From positions 79,784,009 through 79,848,008 of the forward strand of contig CM019215.1 in the NCBI GenBank assembly GCA_009741485.1: a stretch of 64,000 nucleotides of DNA, written 5' to 3'. This DNA comes from Malurus cyaneus samueli. Taxonomy: Eukaryota; Chordata; Aves; Passeriformes; Maluridae. Position 1 is the stretch's first letter. The number at the start of each line of letters is the position of its first letter. Position numbers and translations under genes: made by a program. A model generated the notes under the pieces. It did not search any database and was not told where the DNA came from. It worked only from the letters and a program-made list of their open reading frames with translations. This document shows positions 47,099 through 57,840 of this stretch, piece after piece.

Positions 47099-47940
47099 AT
47101 GGGAGACACTATATATTATATGTGTTATATTATATATATATCTTTATTATTATTATGTATACTTAAATAGTTATAACATACTTATGGGAATAATGATGTA
47201 CATGGAATAGGCGTGAAAACACTGAGGCCATGGAAAGCCTCTAAACAATTGTCCATAACCTATGCAAAACCCAGAAACCATCATTAAAAATTTTTGGCAC
47301 TGCTGTCACTTAGTAATTAATCCCAGAGGTCTCATATTGTTATTTGATAGATTTGAACAGACCAGTGCAATGACAGCTGACAACTGGAAGCTCCAGGTTT
47401 TAGCCCTGCATCTTTTCACTTCCATCACAATCCTCCAGCAGAATGCATACAAATCTATAGAGCAGTGAAACTGCACTACTGAAGGATCTGAGCAACCGTG
47501 ATGCTCACTCCAAAGGCAAGGAGGACTCCAAACGCAAGGCCAACTGCAGAATTTTGGCAGTAATGCCTTTGTCAGGCCTGCTCAGAAGTTCAGTGAAGGG
47601 GAGGACCATCAAGCAGTTGGATTTCATTTAGATAAGCTGATATAAATTAAAACCTCTGTTTTTTTGGTAACTGTTCAACCATGGCCTCGCAAGGCACATG
47701 GTGTTTTGAAGCAAGATCCAATTAATCATCATTAATTAGACAAAAGCCAGGATATCTCTTTCCATTAACTATACAGAAGTTAGGTTAGATGATCTCAGCT
47801 GAGGATGCCTCTGTTTATGTAAAAACTCTCTAGCCAGTCTACCATATTTATTGATGGTTTCTGTCCCTGAAGGCATTTCAATCTTGCCTGAGTGCAGCCA
47901 TACCTTTGAGCAGGTCTTACCCCCAGGACAGAAGGACTCT

Positions 47941-49139
47941 TAGCATGCTACTGCTGCTGCTGCTGCTGCACAGGGAAGAGAGAGACCACTCCCAGCACCA
48001 ACCCCCTACCAGAAATTTGCCTGATTCTGTGCTCTGGATGCTGGAAGGGGGACTGAAGATGGTACACAGAACTTAGGTATTTCTCTGCCTCCTCATGGAC
48101 ACTGGTTTGAAAGTTACTACAGGGGTAATGGGGAGCCAGTGTTGCTATCAGGGGGCCACAGGATGAGGAGGGCATGAGGGAGCCAGGGGTCTGTGCATGG
48201 CTGAGTGCTCCCCAGATGTGACTGCTGTGCCAGACATCCTGGCCAGCAATTCCTGACAGAGGCACTGTGTGACACTCTCCCTTTGGGGAACTTAAAAAAG
48301 GGGCTGGAGTCCAGAGGCGGGGACCAGGGGATCCCAGCTTTGAGGGGTCTGCAGGAATGTGGGTCTTAATGTGGGCACAGGCACCTGGAAAAGGCAGGGG
48401 GCTCCCACATTCTCTGGAGGAATTTGTGTTTCTCTGAGCTGTTTCCTCCATCCCTCCCTGTTCCAGCAGGGCTGTTGCTTCATTCCATGGGCAGCTGTTC
48501 TGCTCACACTGTAGCATCTCTGGGTGTTGAGTGCTTGCAGGGCAAATGAGGGCCCAACATTCCATCTCCTGAAATCCTCCCATCTATGTCTCCTCCTGTC
48601 TTTGCTCTTCTCAAACTCATAAAATCTCTCCCCTTGGGGATGAAAATGCACAGAAATATGAATCTGGATCCTACCCAACTGTGCCAAACCAGTTATAATT
48701 GGGATTTTTCCTTGGTACATGTCTGTAAAGGAGGTAAATTCATGGGACGTGACCAGTGGAGAGATTTTGTCCCAGGATGGCCATCTCTACATTTCTTGGG
48801 CATCTCTGCCCAAGATGCCTAGACAAAGCAAATGGATTCCTGACAGTGAAGAAAGGGATCAGGCACAGGACAGGTCACTGCTGAACTGGGATTCCTTCAT
48901 GCTGACAGGAGAGAAGTGAATGGCAGATGAATGTGATAGAGTGCAAAGCTCTTAGGAAAGGAGCTGTCAGAGGTTCTGTAAGGTTGTGGGCTGCAAAGAA
49001 TGCCAAAAGCTGGCTGCCTTGTGAGACACTGAGCAAGAAAAAAGGGCTCCAAGGCTCAGATTGGTTTAAAGTGGTGACATTCCTCAGAATATGCAATAGA
49101 GATCCTTCAGCAGGGCTTTTTCAGTATGTTTAATACCAA
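47941..49139. other. GC-rich segment of unknown origin
   Basis: The composition shifts sharply to GC-rich relative to its flanks. The minus strand is open for 211 codons at 47948-48583 and, in another frame, 142 codons at 48292-48720. The first is rich in Pro, Ser, His and Gln, ends in a six-Gln run from a (CTG)6 tract, and shows no domain. Plus-strand frames (48586-48822, 48719-48919) are also anonymous. The segment leads directly into an ERV LTR 3' end at 49140, so it may be the U3 or body of that element rather than a host gene. Its lack of the internal 50-bp repeat seen in the 51.69-kb LTR argues against the same LTR subfamily. Confidence 0.4.
47951..47969 (+). repeat. (CTG)6 trinucleotide repeat
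   Basis: Six perfect CTG units, read as CAG on the minus strand, where they encode the poly-Gln end of an anonymous open frame. Confidence 0.95.
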
Positions 49140-49367
49140 GTTTCAAGGATTTAGCTTTCTCTCTTATTATGCCGCTCTGTTAATAAATGCAATAACTTTC
49201 CCTAAGTTAAACCTGTTTTGTCCATGATGGTAATCAGTGAGTGATCTCTTGGTGTCCTTATCTCAACCCAGAATCTTTCTGTTCTATTTTCTCTCCCCTG
49301 TCCAGAGAACGGGGGAGTGACAGATCAGCTTTGGTGGGTAGCTGGCATCCAGCCAGAGTCAACCCAC
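49140..49367 (+). mobile_element. ERV LTR, 3' (R-U5) end
   Basis: Blocks 'taataaatgcaataac' (polyadenylation signal AATAAA at about 49181), 'cctgttttgtccatgatgg', 'agtgagtgatctcttggtg', 'attttctctcccctgtcc', 'gctttggtgggtagctggc' and 'cagccagagtcaaccca' match, in order, the end of the LTR at 51691-52771. It is on the same strand and 3.4 kb away. The DNA between them is AT-rich and contains no viral internal sequence, so these are two separate insertions rather than one provirus. The 5' limit is unknown. Confidence 0.7.
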
Positions 49368-51690
49368 CCCTACACCTACGTAGCTTCATATCTTTTATTC
49401 AGCTAATGCATAATACATATTCCTTTTTATTCAGCATTTTATAAAGGAGCTAATATAAAATTCACATAAAATCAGAAGTAGCTATTATTGCCTAGAATGA
49501 CAACATATAGCAAGAAATTTGTACTCTAGTGTTTGTGTGTGAGACATAATGAATACTGAGGTTGTCTTAGGAATGTTTTGAAGGTGATATATCTAAGTAT
49601 GCTGTAAGTCAGATGTGCAGCTGCTATAAAGCTGCATGTTTAGAGAACTTTCTGAAATGCTGTCTCTGAACCCCTGTATCACCTCTGTATTAGATTAGAG
49701 ATCCTGGAATGTTCCTCTGATCTTGGAGTTACAACAAATACATTATAGTACAGAGGGTTATAGCAGGATGATAGATTGCAGCATTTATCCTGCATATTAA
49801 ATTTACTGATTATCTATGATCCAATAAAATTCAGCTTCTGACCATCTGTTACAAAGAGCTTGGAAGCTTCATTATTAGGCAATTGTTCCATAATTATTCT
49901 GAGAACAAATCTGATGTAAATTTTCTCATTTAAATTGTATTATAATTTATCGAAGAAGTTTTTAATCTACTTGCTTTTTGCCTAATTGTTTTCAGCCAAC
50001 ATCTGCCATGTATGAAAAGCTAAAAATATATATATAAAGCATCATATGCATCAAGGTTCTTCACAGTATTCAGTAAACACAGTGAATGTCCAGTAACAGT
50101 TGGTATCCACACAGAAAAGGCACTAACCATATTGAATACCCTCTTCCAGCTGTTGAGGCAGAGATTTAAGCCTAGGGAGCTGTTTTCAAACGTATTTGGC
50201 TATTTTGCCATCTGGTATTTACTAACTCTGGGTGCAGTCTTGCTTCTAGTCATGTGATTTATACAAATCAAGTCTATAGGAACTAATTCCAGAGGTGCAG
50301 TTGGGCTCAATCATGTGACTCAAATGGTGAGAATTTGAGGCTCTTTAAAGAAACCTGTAGATATTAATAACTCATGTTTAACAGAAAACAATCAGGTTCC
50401 CTTGAGAACTATCTTACCTGAAATTATTTTTTTTTCCTCCCTGTGCGACATTTGGTCTTGCTTCAAAGAAAAATTTCTTATTGCTTAAAACTTTCAACTT
50501 GGGCTAAAAATTTGCTCTGTAAATTGAATTGTTCACCAGTTACTTAAAAAAAACAGTTGCAAAATTTCTTCAAATAAAATATTGCTGTCAAGAGTGAGAA
50601 GGTAGGAAGCAAACTGCTGAAGAATGTGAGAAAGATGCATATTTAATCTAACCTGACTACATATGTGATGTTCTAGAAACGTTCAGTATTCCTCTAAAAC
50701 AGGCAGTGGTTTAAATGACTTAGAAACAAAGTAAAATGAAAAAAAAAACAACAAAAATCCCAAATAACAACAAAAAAAAAAAAAAAAAAACAAAACCAAA
50801 AAAACAACAAACCAAAAAACAAAAGAACCCCCAAAAACCAAAACAAACAAAAAAACCCCACCCCAACGAATCAAAGATATTTAAGGGATAAGAACTAAGG
50901 GTATGGGAAATCCATTTCTCTGTGAGTATAATGAGTACCTGAATACTTCAACATTTTCTTCTGCTGAAGTTATTTCAGTTACACAAGATGCAGCAAGAAG
51001 CACTGGAGGAAAGAGATGAATGCTGGGATAAAATAAGAAAGACTAATATATTCCTGTAAGCAGTGTGAAATGGATATAAGTAGCTGGCTTTGGAGTGCAA
51101 ACAGTACTTATAAATAAAATATTATATAAAGTTGAACTTAAAAAAGAAGGCAATTTAAAGCAATACTTAAGGTTATTTTTTTCTGAACCATCCAAGACCG
51201 TGAGCTAGCCCATCCATATATATGTGAGATAAGTTCATTAGAAAAGTGATAGAAATTTGGTAAATACTGAAAGGAAGACTGGAAACTAGAAATTTTACAC
51301 TTTGACAATAAGAAAAGGAACACCATTTTTTATTGTAGGATGAGGAAATAGGAACATTTGTAAGGAATTAGAGTGAGGATTGTTTCTAAACATAATCTAG
51401 CTAGTGTTAAAGTTATTGCTAGTCATACTCTTATGATACAAGACTTAAGAACAGAAAGAATTAATCCCTACAATTCCCTGATATTAATCTGTAACACTGT
51501 TACCAAACCCAAAAATGACTTGGAGAAAAAATCTGCAAAGTCCACAGGACAATTTGGAGTTTGGAACTGACCTCTTATGTGCACATGAAAGTTTTTGTTG
51601 TACCCCTTATAAACCTTGATACATTCAGGATAAAAGTACGTTAAGTTCAATTCTTCAGTGATACTACTTGTTAAATTTAGAGATTGAGTT
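49368..51690. other. Unique AT-rich DNA between LTRs, no gene seen
   Basis: No retroviral gene remnant is visible here. It contains an A/C block (50739-50866) and otherwise ordinary AT-rich sequence. Confidence 0.5.
50739..50866 (+). repeat. A/C-only block
   Basis: No G on the plus strand from 50739 to 50824, then one G, then none to about 50866. It includes an A18 run, 'aaaaccaaaa' and 'ccccaaaaacc' units. The 63-codon Phe/Val-rich minus frame across it is a composition artefact. Confidence 0.95.
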
Positions 51691-51850
51691 TGTGTGACCA
51701 CATTTTGGTACCAGGGAGGCCGCAGGTTTGACTTTTTGAGAAGCTGCCAGGAGCTTCCCCCTTGTCTGATACAGACAGTAGGAGCTGGCTCCAAGAAGGA
51801 CCTGCTGGCCAAAGACAACCAGAGAAGGCAGTAATGCCTCTGTGATAACA

Positions 51851-51858
51851 TATTTAAG
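51851..51858 (+). promoter_or_regulatory. TATA-like box of ERV LTR
   Basis: 'tatttaag' lies about 160 bp into the LTR and is preceded by 'tctgtgataaca'. It is placed as expected for the U3 promoter. Whether it is still active is unknown. Confidence 0.5.
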
Positions 51859-52089
51859 AAGGAGAAAATGTTATTGCACAGATCTAATTGAGGACAGAGA
51901 AGAGAGGAGTGAAAATATGTGGGAGGAACAGCTCTGCAGACACCAAGGTCAGTTCAGAAGGAGGGGCAGGAGGTGCCCTGGTGCCAGAGCTGAAATTCCC
52001 CTGCAACTCAGGTTGCAGCCCATGGTGCAGCAGCTGTGCCCCTGGAGATCCATAGGGAGGCAGAGATCCACCTTCAGTCCATGGAGGAG

Positions 52090-52400
52090 ACCCATGCTGG
52101 AGCAGGTGGATGCCCAAGAGAGGGCTCTGAACCCATGGGAAGTCTGTGCTGGAGCAGGGTCCTGGCAGGGACCAGCAGACCCATGGAGAGAGGAGTTCAC
52201 ACTGGAGCAGGTTTGCTGGTAGCACTTGCGATCCCACAGGGGATGCACTTTGAAATAGGCTGTGCCTGCAGGACTGAACCCCATGCAAGAGAGACCCAAA
52301 CTGGAGCAGTTTGTGAAGAACTGTTGCCTGTAGGATGCACTCATGTTGGAGAAGTTCATGGAATCCTGTCTCACGTGGAAGGGACCCCGTGTTGCAGCAG
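52090..52400 (+). repeat. ~50-bp-period repeat array inside the LTR
   Basis: 'gctggagcag' or close variants recur at 52096, 52149, 52201, 52300, 52345 ('gttggagaag') and 52391 ('gttgcagcag'). The intervals are 53, 52, 99 (about two units), 45 and 46 bp. Each unit also contains 'ccatgg' or 'cccatg' and 'gga' stretches. The array makes most of the LTR GC-rich. Confidence 0.9.
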
Positions 52401-54793
52401 AAGGCAATCCTCTGCAATCCCTTGATCAATGGCAGGAACAACAGGTGATGATCTGACCATGGCCCCATTCTCTGTCTCCCTGTGCCACTGGCAGGGAGGA
52501 GGTACAGCTGGAGAGGAGGGAGGGATGGGGAGAAGTTTTGAGTTTTTTTCTTTTAATGTTTCTTTTACTTCTCATTATTCTGTTCTGATTTTGTTAGTAA
52601 CAAATTCAATTAATACCCCCAAGCTGAGTTTGTTTTGCCAGTGACAGTATTGGTGAGAGATCTCTCTCAGTTCTTAACTCATGAACCTTTGGTTATATTT
52701 TCTCTTTTTTGTCCACTTTGTGATAGAGTGGCTTTGGTGGGTGCCTGGCACCAAGCCAGGGTCAACCCACAAGAATTGAAATCAAGACAGATCTTGGTCA
52801 TTTTTCTGAATTAAAATAAAGAGTCTTAATGTCTTAGCATATTTCATGGCTCCTCTAAAGTTGCTTTTAATTCTGTAGCCTGGACATAAGAGTGCACTGC
52901 ATAATTCAGTTTCCCAATAATGGCATTGATATTTTCTTGGGGAAAAATGCCTGCCGACACCCAGAATCTATTATTTCTCTACTTCCAGCATTCAATTAGC
53001 TATCTGAACAAGAGCAAACAGCTTAGAAGATAACAGATGCAATAAATTGTGCCAAGTAAACTCTCCCAAGCTGTACCAGATGAACGTGTGCTGGCTCATT
53101 TTTCAGCCTTTTTGGTAAAGCTTTCCCCCACAGAGAAATTAAATGTTTAAGCTTTCTACAGCAGTGTTTCTGATTTCTCTGGATACCTAAGTATGCAGCC
53201 TTTATAAGATGTGAAATATGTGTTGAATCTATCTCTAAAATAATGTTTATTCTGCTTGAAGAAAAAAGAGCAATACAAATAACCTTTATTCTTAAAAAAT
53301 ATTAATGAAAATAATTTTATATGGTGTAAAACAACCTGTTACTACTTATAAGTTACCAACTGATTCTGTGATCTTAAGGGATAAATTATGGCCATTCCCT
53401 CAGCTGCTGCCATGGTAGAACTGAATTTATAAATATGTATGGACACGTGTCATTTATGGTCATGAGCATCATAACCTCTGAATAAACAGTATTTTGTTAT
53501 TTGATACACAAACACATTAGTTTGTACAGAACCACAAATACATCCCCACTGTACATACATAAGCACTTTCAAAACAAACTTCAACTGGAAACTTTTCCTT
53601 CAAGAAGAAAATCCATTTGTTGAAACTAAAGACAGGAAAGAGTCAGTCATAAACTAATAAATTTCCTACAAATGAAAGGGTATTTTACATTCAGATGACT
53701 AGCAATCCTGCAGGTTCCTACTGAGGGACTTTTATGACAATAGAAAGATTTGAATTAAAATTAAATTAGAATTAGGGTTATGAAAGTAGTTTGGACTGAA
53801 CCAAGAGTATTAGATTTTACAAAAAATCTTTCCACATGGATCATTAATATGACCTCAAGGCAAGGTTCATCCTAGAATTGACAATGGTCTTTCTTATTGC
53901 AGAGTTTCTATACAAGCCTGATTGAAATATCTTTTCTATCACTCTATCAACCATATCTATTATTAATAAGGCACAAAGGGAATATTGCCAGTTTATCAGA
54001 GTGATAACACCCATAAAAATCATGTCCTGGCAAGGGAATAAGTACTGGTAAAGTACCAGATTTAGGATCCTATGTACAGTTAGTTCAAATTCAGCTGAAA
54101 AATTTGGCACAAAACATTATGGGTCCTTAACTCTCTTTAATAATAAAATAATGGTATTTGTCCTCATAGCTTGGAAGTCTTGTGAGCTCCCTGTAATATT
54201 TTAGGGATAAAGTAAAAATATATGCTAAGAATTTGTTTTCATTACAGACCAGTTGGAGGATTATACCTTTTTGGCCACCAAAACATATTTCCTTTTAGTA
54301 TGAGGAAATGGAAGGGAAGGGCAAGGTATTGCACTGTTGTTTAAAGGCTGAACATCAGATGGATTTAAAATCAAATTCTGTGAAGCTCATAAATATGTGC
54401 ATAAGCAGAATATTTTGAATGGAGCCCAAATGACTTTCTGACTTAACTTGCCATGATGATCCTGAGAACAGAAAGCAGGCCTGTTCCAGTCCATCATGGC
54501 TTCTACAGAAATACTTTCCTTACACACATGGAGCAAGGACTACAGTAATCTCAAATTTGCATAAATAACTGATTCTCTATTAATAGCTTTTGAAGTGTCT
54601 TGTATTTAGTAGCCTAAGCACAGATATAACACATATTAAATTTAGACACTAAATAGCCCCTCTTTCTGCCATCGTGCACCACTCATTCCCTGCTTTCTCG
54701 CTTGTGACTAGAATAGTCATCCCAGGCATAGTCTGACAAAAAGTTCTTCATGCAAACATACATATTCTGTCTCTCATTTTAAGATAACCCCAC

Positions 54794-55041
54794 CTTTTCA
54801 TCCGTGGATTTAAAAATAACCAGAAATCCTATTTGTGAGCCGCCCTGAAAACCGATGCAGCAGCTTCCCCTGCTGGCTGCAGAGGAGACAAACTCGCAGC
54901 AATTCCTCAGCGCATCTGCTCTCGCCCTGCTGCTGCTGCTCAGGTGCTGAGCTAAGGCAAAGGCAGCTACAGAAGGCGAGTCACACGTCAAGATTTTTCC
55001 CGGGGTAACAGTTCGTCGGTGAATACTGAGATGCTTAGTAC
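54794..55041 (-). other. Exon-like open segment, minus strand (unproven)
   Basis: On the minus strand a T/C-rich run ending 'tttgacag' precedes 55041 as a good 3' splice acceptor. 'aaag' followed by 'gtgggg' at 54794/54793 resembles a donor. The 248 bp between are fully open in one frame only (the other two have stops), GC-rich relative to the flanks, and contain several CpGs and a Ser/Arg/Ala-rich peptide with four Cys. No protein family is recognised. It could be an exon of an unknown transcript or a chance GC-rich patch. Confidence 0.25.
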
Positions 55042-55228
55042 CTGTCAAAAGAAAAGAAATAAGTATCAGTTGAAACGCTGTTTAGATCTGCTCCTAGGAA
55101 CTCTGTACTGTTGCAGTCATTTCAATGTACAGGCTGCTTGCGTGAACATTTTAGTCTGCCAGAACATGCCAGTGTATTTTAGGTACGTGACTCGTAATAA
55201 CAGAGCTGCTTTCTTCTTTTAGGGTCAA

Positions 55229-55251
55229 AGTTGCCTTCTATGAAGGCAACT
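55229..55251. repeat. Perfect hairpin, 10-bp arms, 3-base loop
   Basis: 'agttgccttc' and 'gaaggcaact' around 'tat'. It is followed at once by 'ataaatggc' and, 35 bp on, by 'aataaag'. The tight loop gives a stable stem, but there is no gene it obviously serves. Confidence 0.9.
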
Positions 55252-55978
55252 ATAAATGGCTGCATGTATTTTTGTGCTTTGCTTCGTCAATAAAGTCTAA
55301 CTCCTTTTCAGAGTTGTTTTTTTGACATCACAGTATTTACATTTGCATTCTACCAAAATTAATGGAAATCATGCAACACTATCTGCTGTGTAATTTAGAA
55401 AGTGTAATTGTGCCCGCATATGGATAAGCATTGACACTGCTGTCTGCAGGACAATACCCTCTCAACTGTTCTACCTTCTGTAATAAAGCACGCAGCAAAT
55501 CACCTGTAGGGCATAAGATAATGGACCCAATGGTGCAAACTGTTATGGTCAAGAGTTTCCCATTTAGCTTAACAGAAAACCGCAGGACATTATCAACCCA
55601 CAGGAATGGCATTGTGTAGTATTTCACTCAAGGTCAGGCCAAGCATTTCAGATAGACTGGGGAAATTCAGCTACCATGAAATTTTTGAGGGTTTGTGTAA
55701 TCATATAATCAACTGTTTTTTCCTAGTCACTAGGCTAGTTACTGGCCATGATTTTTCATTCACGGTCATGCAGTGGCCACTTTAATCAAATGATTACCAG
55801 AAATCTTTTACTATCAAATTTTATGTGCATTAATATGTCTTTATAACCCCATTCACTTAAAGCTGCAGAAGATGAGGAGGGAAATGACAGAGACAGTTAT
55901 CTGAGTTTCCTGCTGTTAAAGTAAAATAAGAGAAAATTGCATTTCTCTATTTTTTTTAATATCATTTTTACTTTACAG

Positions 55979-56198
55979 TGCTGAATTCCTCTGATGGCTT
56001 GTTGCTGGCAATACTATTTCAAAGCCACTTTGAAAGTAGGAAGGTCCTTGTATTCCCCTCCATCAGCCAAAAGCAATGAAGCATTACAATTCTCTGCCCA
56101 TTCTATTAATAGACTTGCAACTGAAGCAGAAGAAATTCAAGGACTTTTCTTTCCTGACACATTTTACAATATCTCTAAGCAACATAGCAGAAATCAAG
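55979..56198 (+). other. Exon-like open segment, plus strand (unproven)
   Basis: A T-rich run ending 'tttactttacag' lies immediately upstream, and 'atcaag' followed by 'gtacaa' lies at the 3' side. An ATG at 55994 opens a frame that is unbroken to the donor-like site. A different frame (ATG 56076) stays open for 154 codons to 56540, the longest frame in the window not explained by a repeat or the GC-rich patch. Neither peptide resembles a known family. Confidence 0.2.
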
Positions 56199-57660
56199 GT
56201 ACAAAGCTTACATGTCATTTCTGATGAACTAGGGCATTTATTTAAGAAGCTGAAAATTGATTACACTTATTTCCTAATTCCTTTGGTAATGTCTGGGAGC
56301 AGCATGGTCTCAAGCATTGTGGCACTTCCACAGTGCACTGAGTATCCCATTCAGCATTCAGTGCCAGGAAAAATATTGCAGGAGCTATTTTCTGCAAAGC
56401 TAATGTGGTCGTGTTCACACCTAAGTAAAGGGATTTTCTTCTGCAAGAACAAGCCAAGTCAAATGTTAAGGTATGGATATGATCTCAGAATATCGCCTGT
56501 GAAAACAGAAATAAGGGTGGCTTGCCAACAGAAAATGTAGTGGAGCAAGTTTCCTGGGTTTTTGAGACTCTTTACTTAGTGATTGTGAGGTCTATATTTC
56601 CCAGCCATATATATGAGATATAATTATCCTTGCTGGTGACACTTAACTATTTATATTTTAAAATTTCCTGTAGTATGAGGAATCTCTACCCAGAACCTCT
56701 CTGTGATTTTCTATGCAACCAAAAATACCCCTGACATGCTTACTTTTCCCAAGACCTAAATCTGTATCTGCATTTATTCTCAGATCTTAAGCAGATAAGT
56801 ATGCTTTTATGTGGCAGGTAGGAGTTTGTTCCATTTCTCTCTCTAGTTAGATAAAAAACAGATCTTGGGGCAACCCTTTGGGTGACTCCAGAGATTCTTT
56901 CCAGTTTCCAATATCCCAAAGGTTTGAAAAGCTCTTGTTTTGTTAGTGATATTAAATATAAAATCCCAGATGAATACACAATTCTGAAACTGGAGTAAGT
57001 CAGCACACTGATATTTAGGCCAGGATGAACCATGTTTCTGTGAAAATACTGATTTTAGCAATCTGAATGAAATTTGTAGGAATTAATACAGTTGCTGGAG
57101 GAAATAACTTGGAGGAGGTATCAAGAGACCCCTTTATAAACATGCCTAAATCCCAGCTAATATTTCAATATCTCTGTAAATACTGCTTCTTAACAACGAT
57201 CCATTCTAATTACACAACAAAGTAGTCCTCCCACAGTGCTACATAATGTATGATAAGCTGACATTTAATTGAATTCAAATGAGGACTTTCTTTCTTGATG
57301 GCATCTTTTTATGCATTGCTTTCCTTAAAAATCTAGGAAAAAGTAAACATTTAAGATAAGTGAAATTCTTCAAGGTCTTCAAATAAAACCCTAGTCACAG
57401 CAACATCATTATAGTGATGGCATGGACAGGTTTGCACTTTTTTTTCCACATTGGAAAATTATCTGTCCATTTGGTCTCAAAAAACAATGTATAATGTATT
57501 ATTAATTCAAGTATTATTGTCTTAAATAGCTACATGCAAATAGTTTAGCTAGGATCTCTGTTTTCAGTTAAGCAAATTTACCTATGTCAATAAGGACATA
57601 GTAAAGATATACAAAAAATTAAAAATTATCTGATAAAAAGAAAAAAAGCTAAGTAAGTGG

Positions 57661-57708
57661 CAAAAAAAGAAAGGGGGGATGGAGGGAAGGAAAGGAGGGA
57701 AGGGGAAA
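57661..57708 (+). repeat. Purine-rich tract
   Basis: About 48 bases of A and G broken by a single T and one C at the start, with G6 and repeated 'ggaagg'/'gaggg' units. It could form triplex or quadruplex structures. Confidence 0.85.
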
Positions 57709-57802
57709 CTGAAAACTGAACTCCATTTCAGTGACCTGTTTTCAGTCTGACTGATACTTTCTTTTTTTATATACATAAGGCATGGTCTGACTGAAACTGG
57801 AA

Positions 57803-57840
57803 AAAAAAAAAAAGAAAAACCAAAAAAACCCAACAAACAG
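57803..57840 (+). repeat. A/C-rich low-complexity block
   Basis: A poly(A) run followed by 'ccaaaaaaaccc' type sequence with 'aacaaac' at the end. It is the last of the same-strand A/C blocks in the window. Confidence 0.8.

Larger units (their letters stand above)
36033..47940. other. Repeat-poor unique DNA, no gene seen
   Basis: Almost 12 kb without a recognised transposon. It holds a 42-base T tract (37752), a slightly GC-rich patch at 36480-36680, candidate conserved segments near 43.9-45.6 kb, a weak terminal-exon-like signal at 39854, and two small direct-repeat clusters. The scarcity of transposons over this length is itself consistent with selection on regulatory DNA, but could be chance. 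Confidence 0.5.
51691..52771 (+). mobile_element. ERV solo LTR, near complete (1.08 kb)
   Basis: Begins near 'tgtgtgaccacattttgg', has a TATA-like 'tatttaag' at 51851-51858, a 'gaacagctctgcagacacc' block downstream of the likely cap site, a GC-rich repeat-containing middle (52090-52400), a T-rich R/U5 and a terminal 'agccagggtcaacccaca'. This matches the architecture of a known avian ERV LTR type. The four open frames of 126-194 codons on both strands across 51842-52468 arise from the GC-rich repeats and are not genes. No flanking viral genes are present, hence a solo LTR. A target duplication could not be confirmed. Confidence 0.85.

Noticed and set aside
48586..49133. Plus-strand frames of 66-78 codons
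   Set aside because: Mutually overlapping, without domains, in the unexplained GC-rich segment. Not supportable as genes.
50683..50874. 63-codon hydrophobic minus-strand frame
   Set aside because: Same cause: complement of an A/C-only block.
49368..51690. Reading the LTR ends at 49.37 and 52.77 kb as one provirus
   Set aside because: The intervening DNA has no viral gene remnants, and the second LTR is complete with its own U3 start at about 51691.
51842..52468. Four overlapping open frames of 126-194 codons on both strands
   Set aside because: They lie wholly within the GC-rich repeat array of an ERV LTR, are open on both strands at once, and match no viral or host gene.
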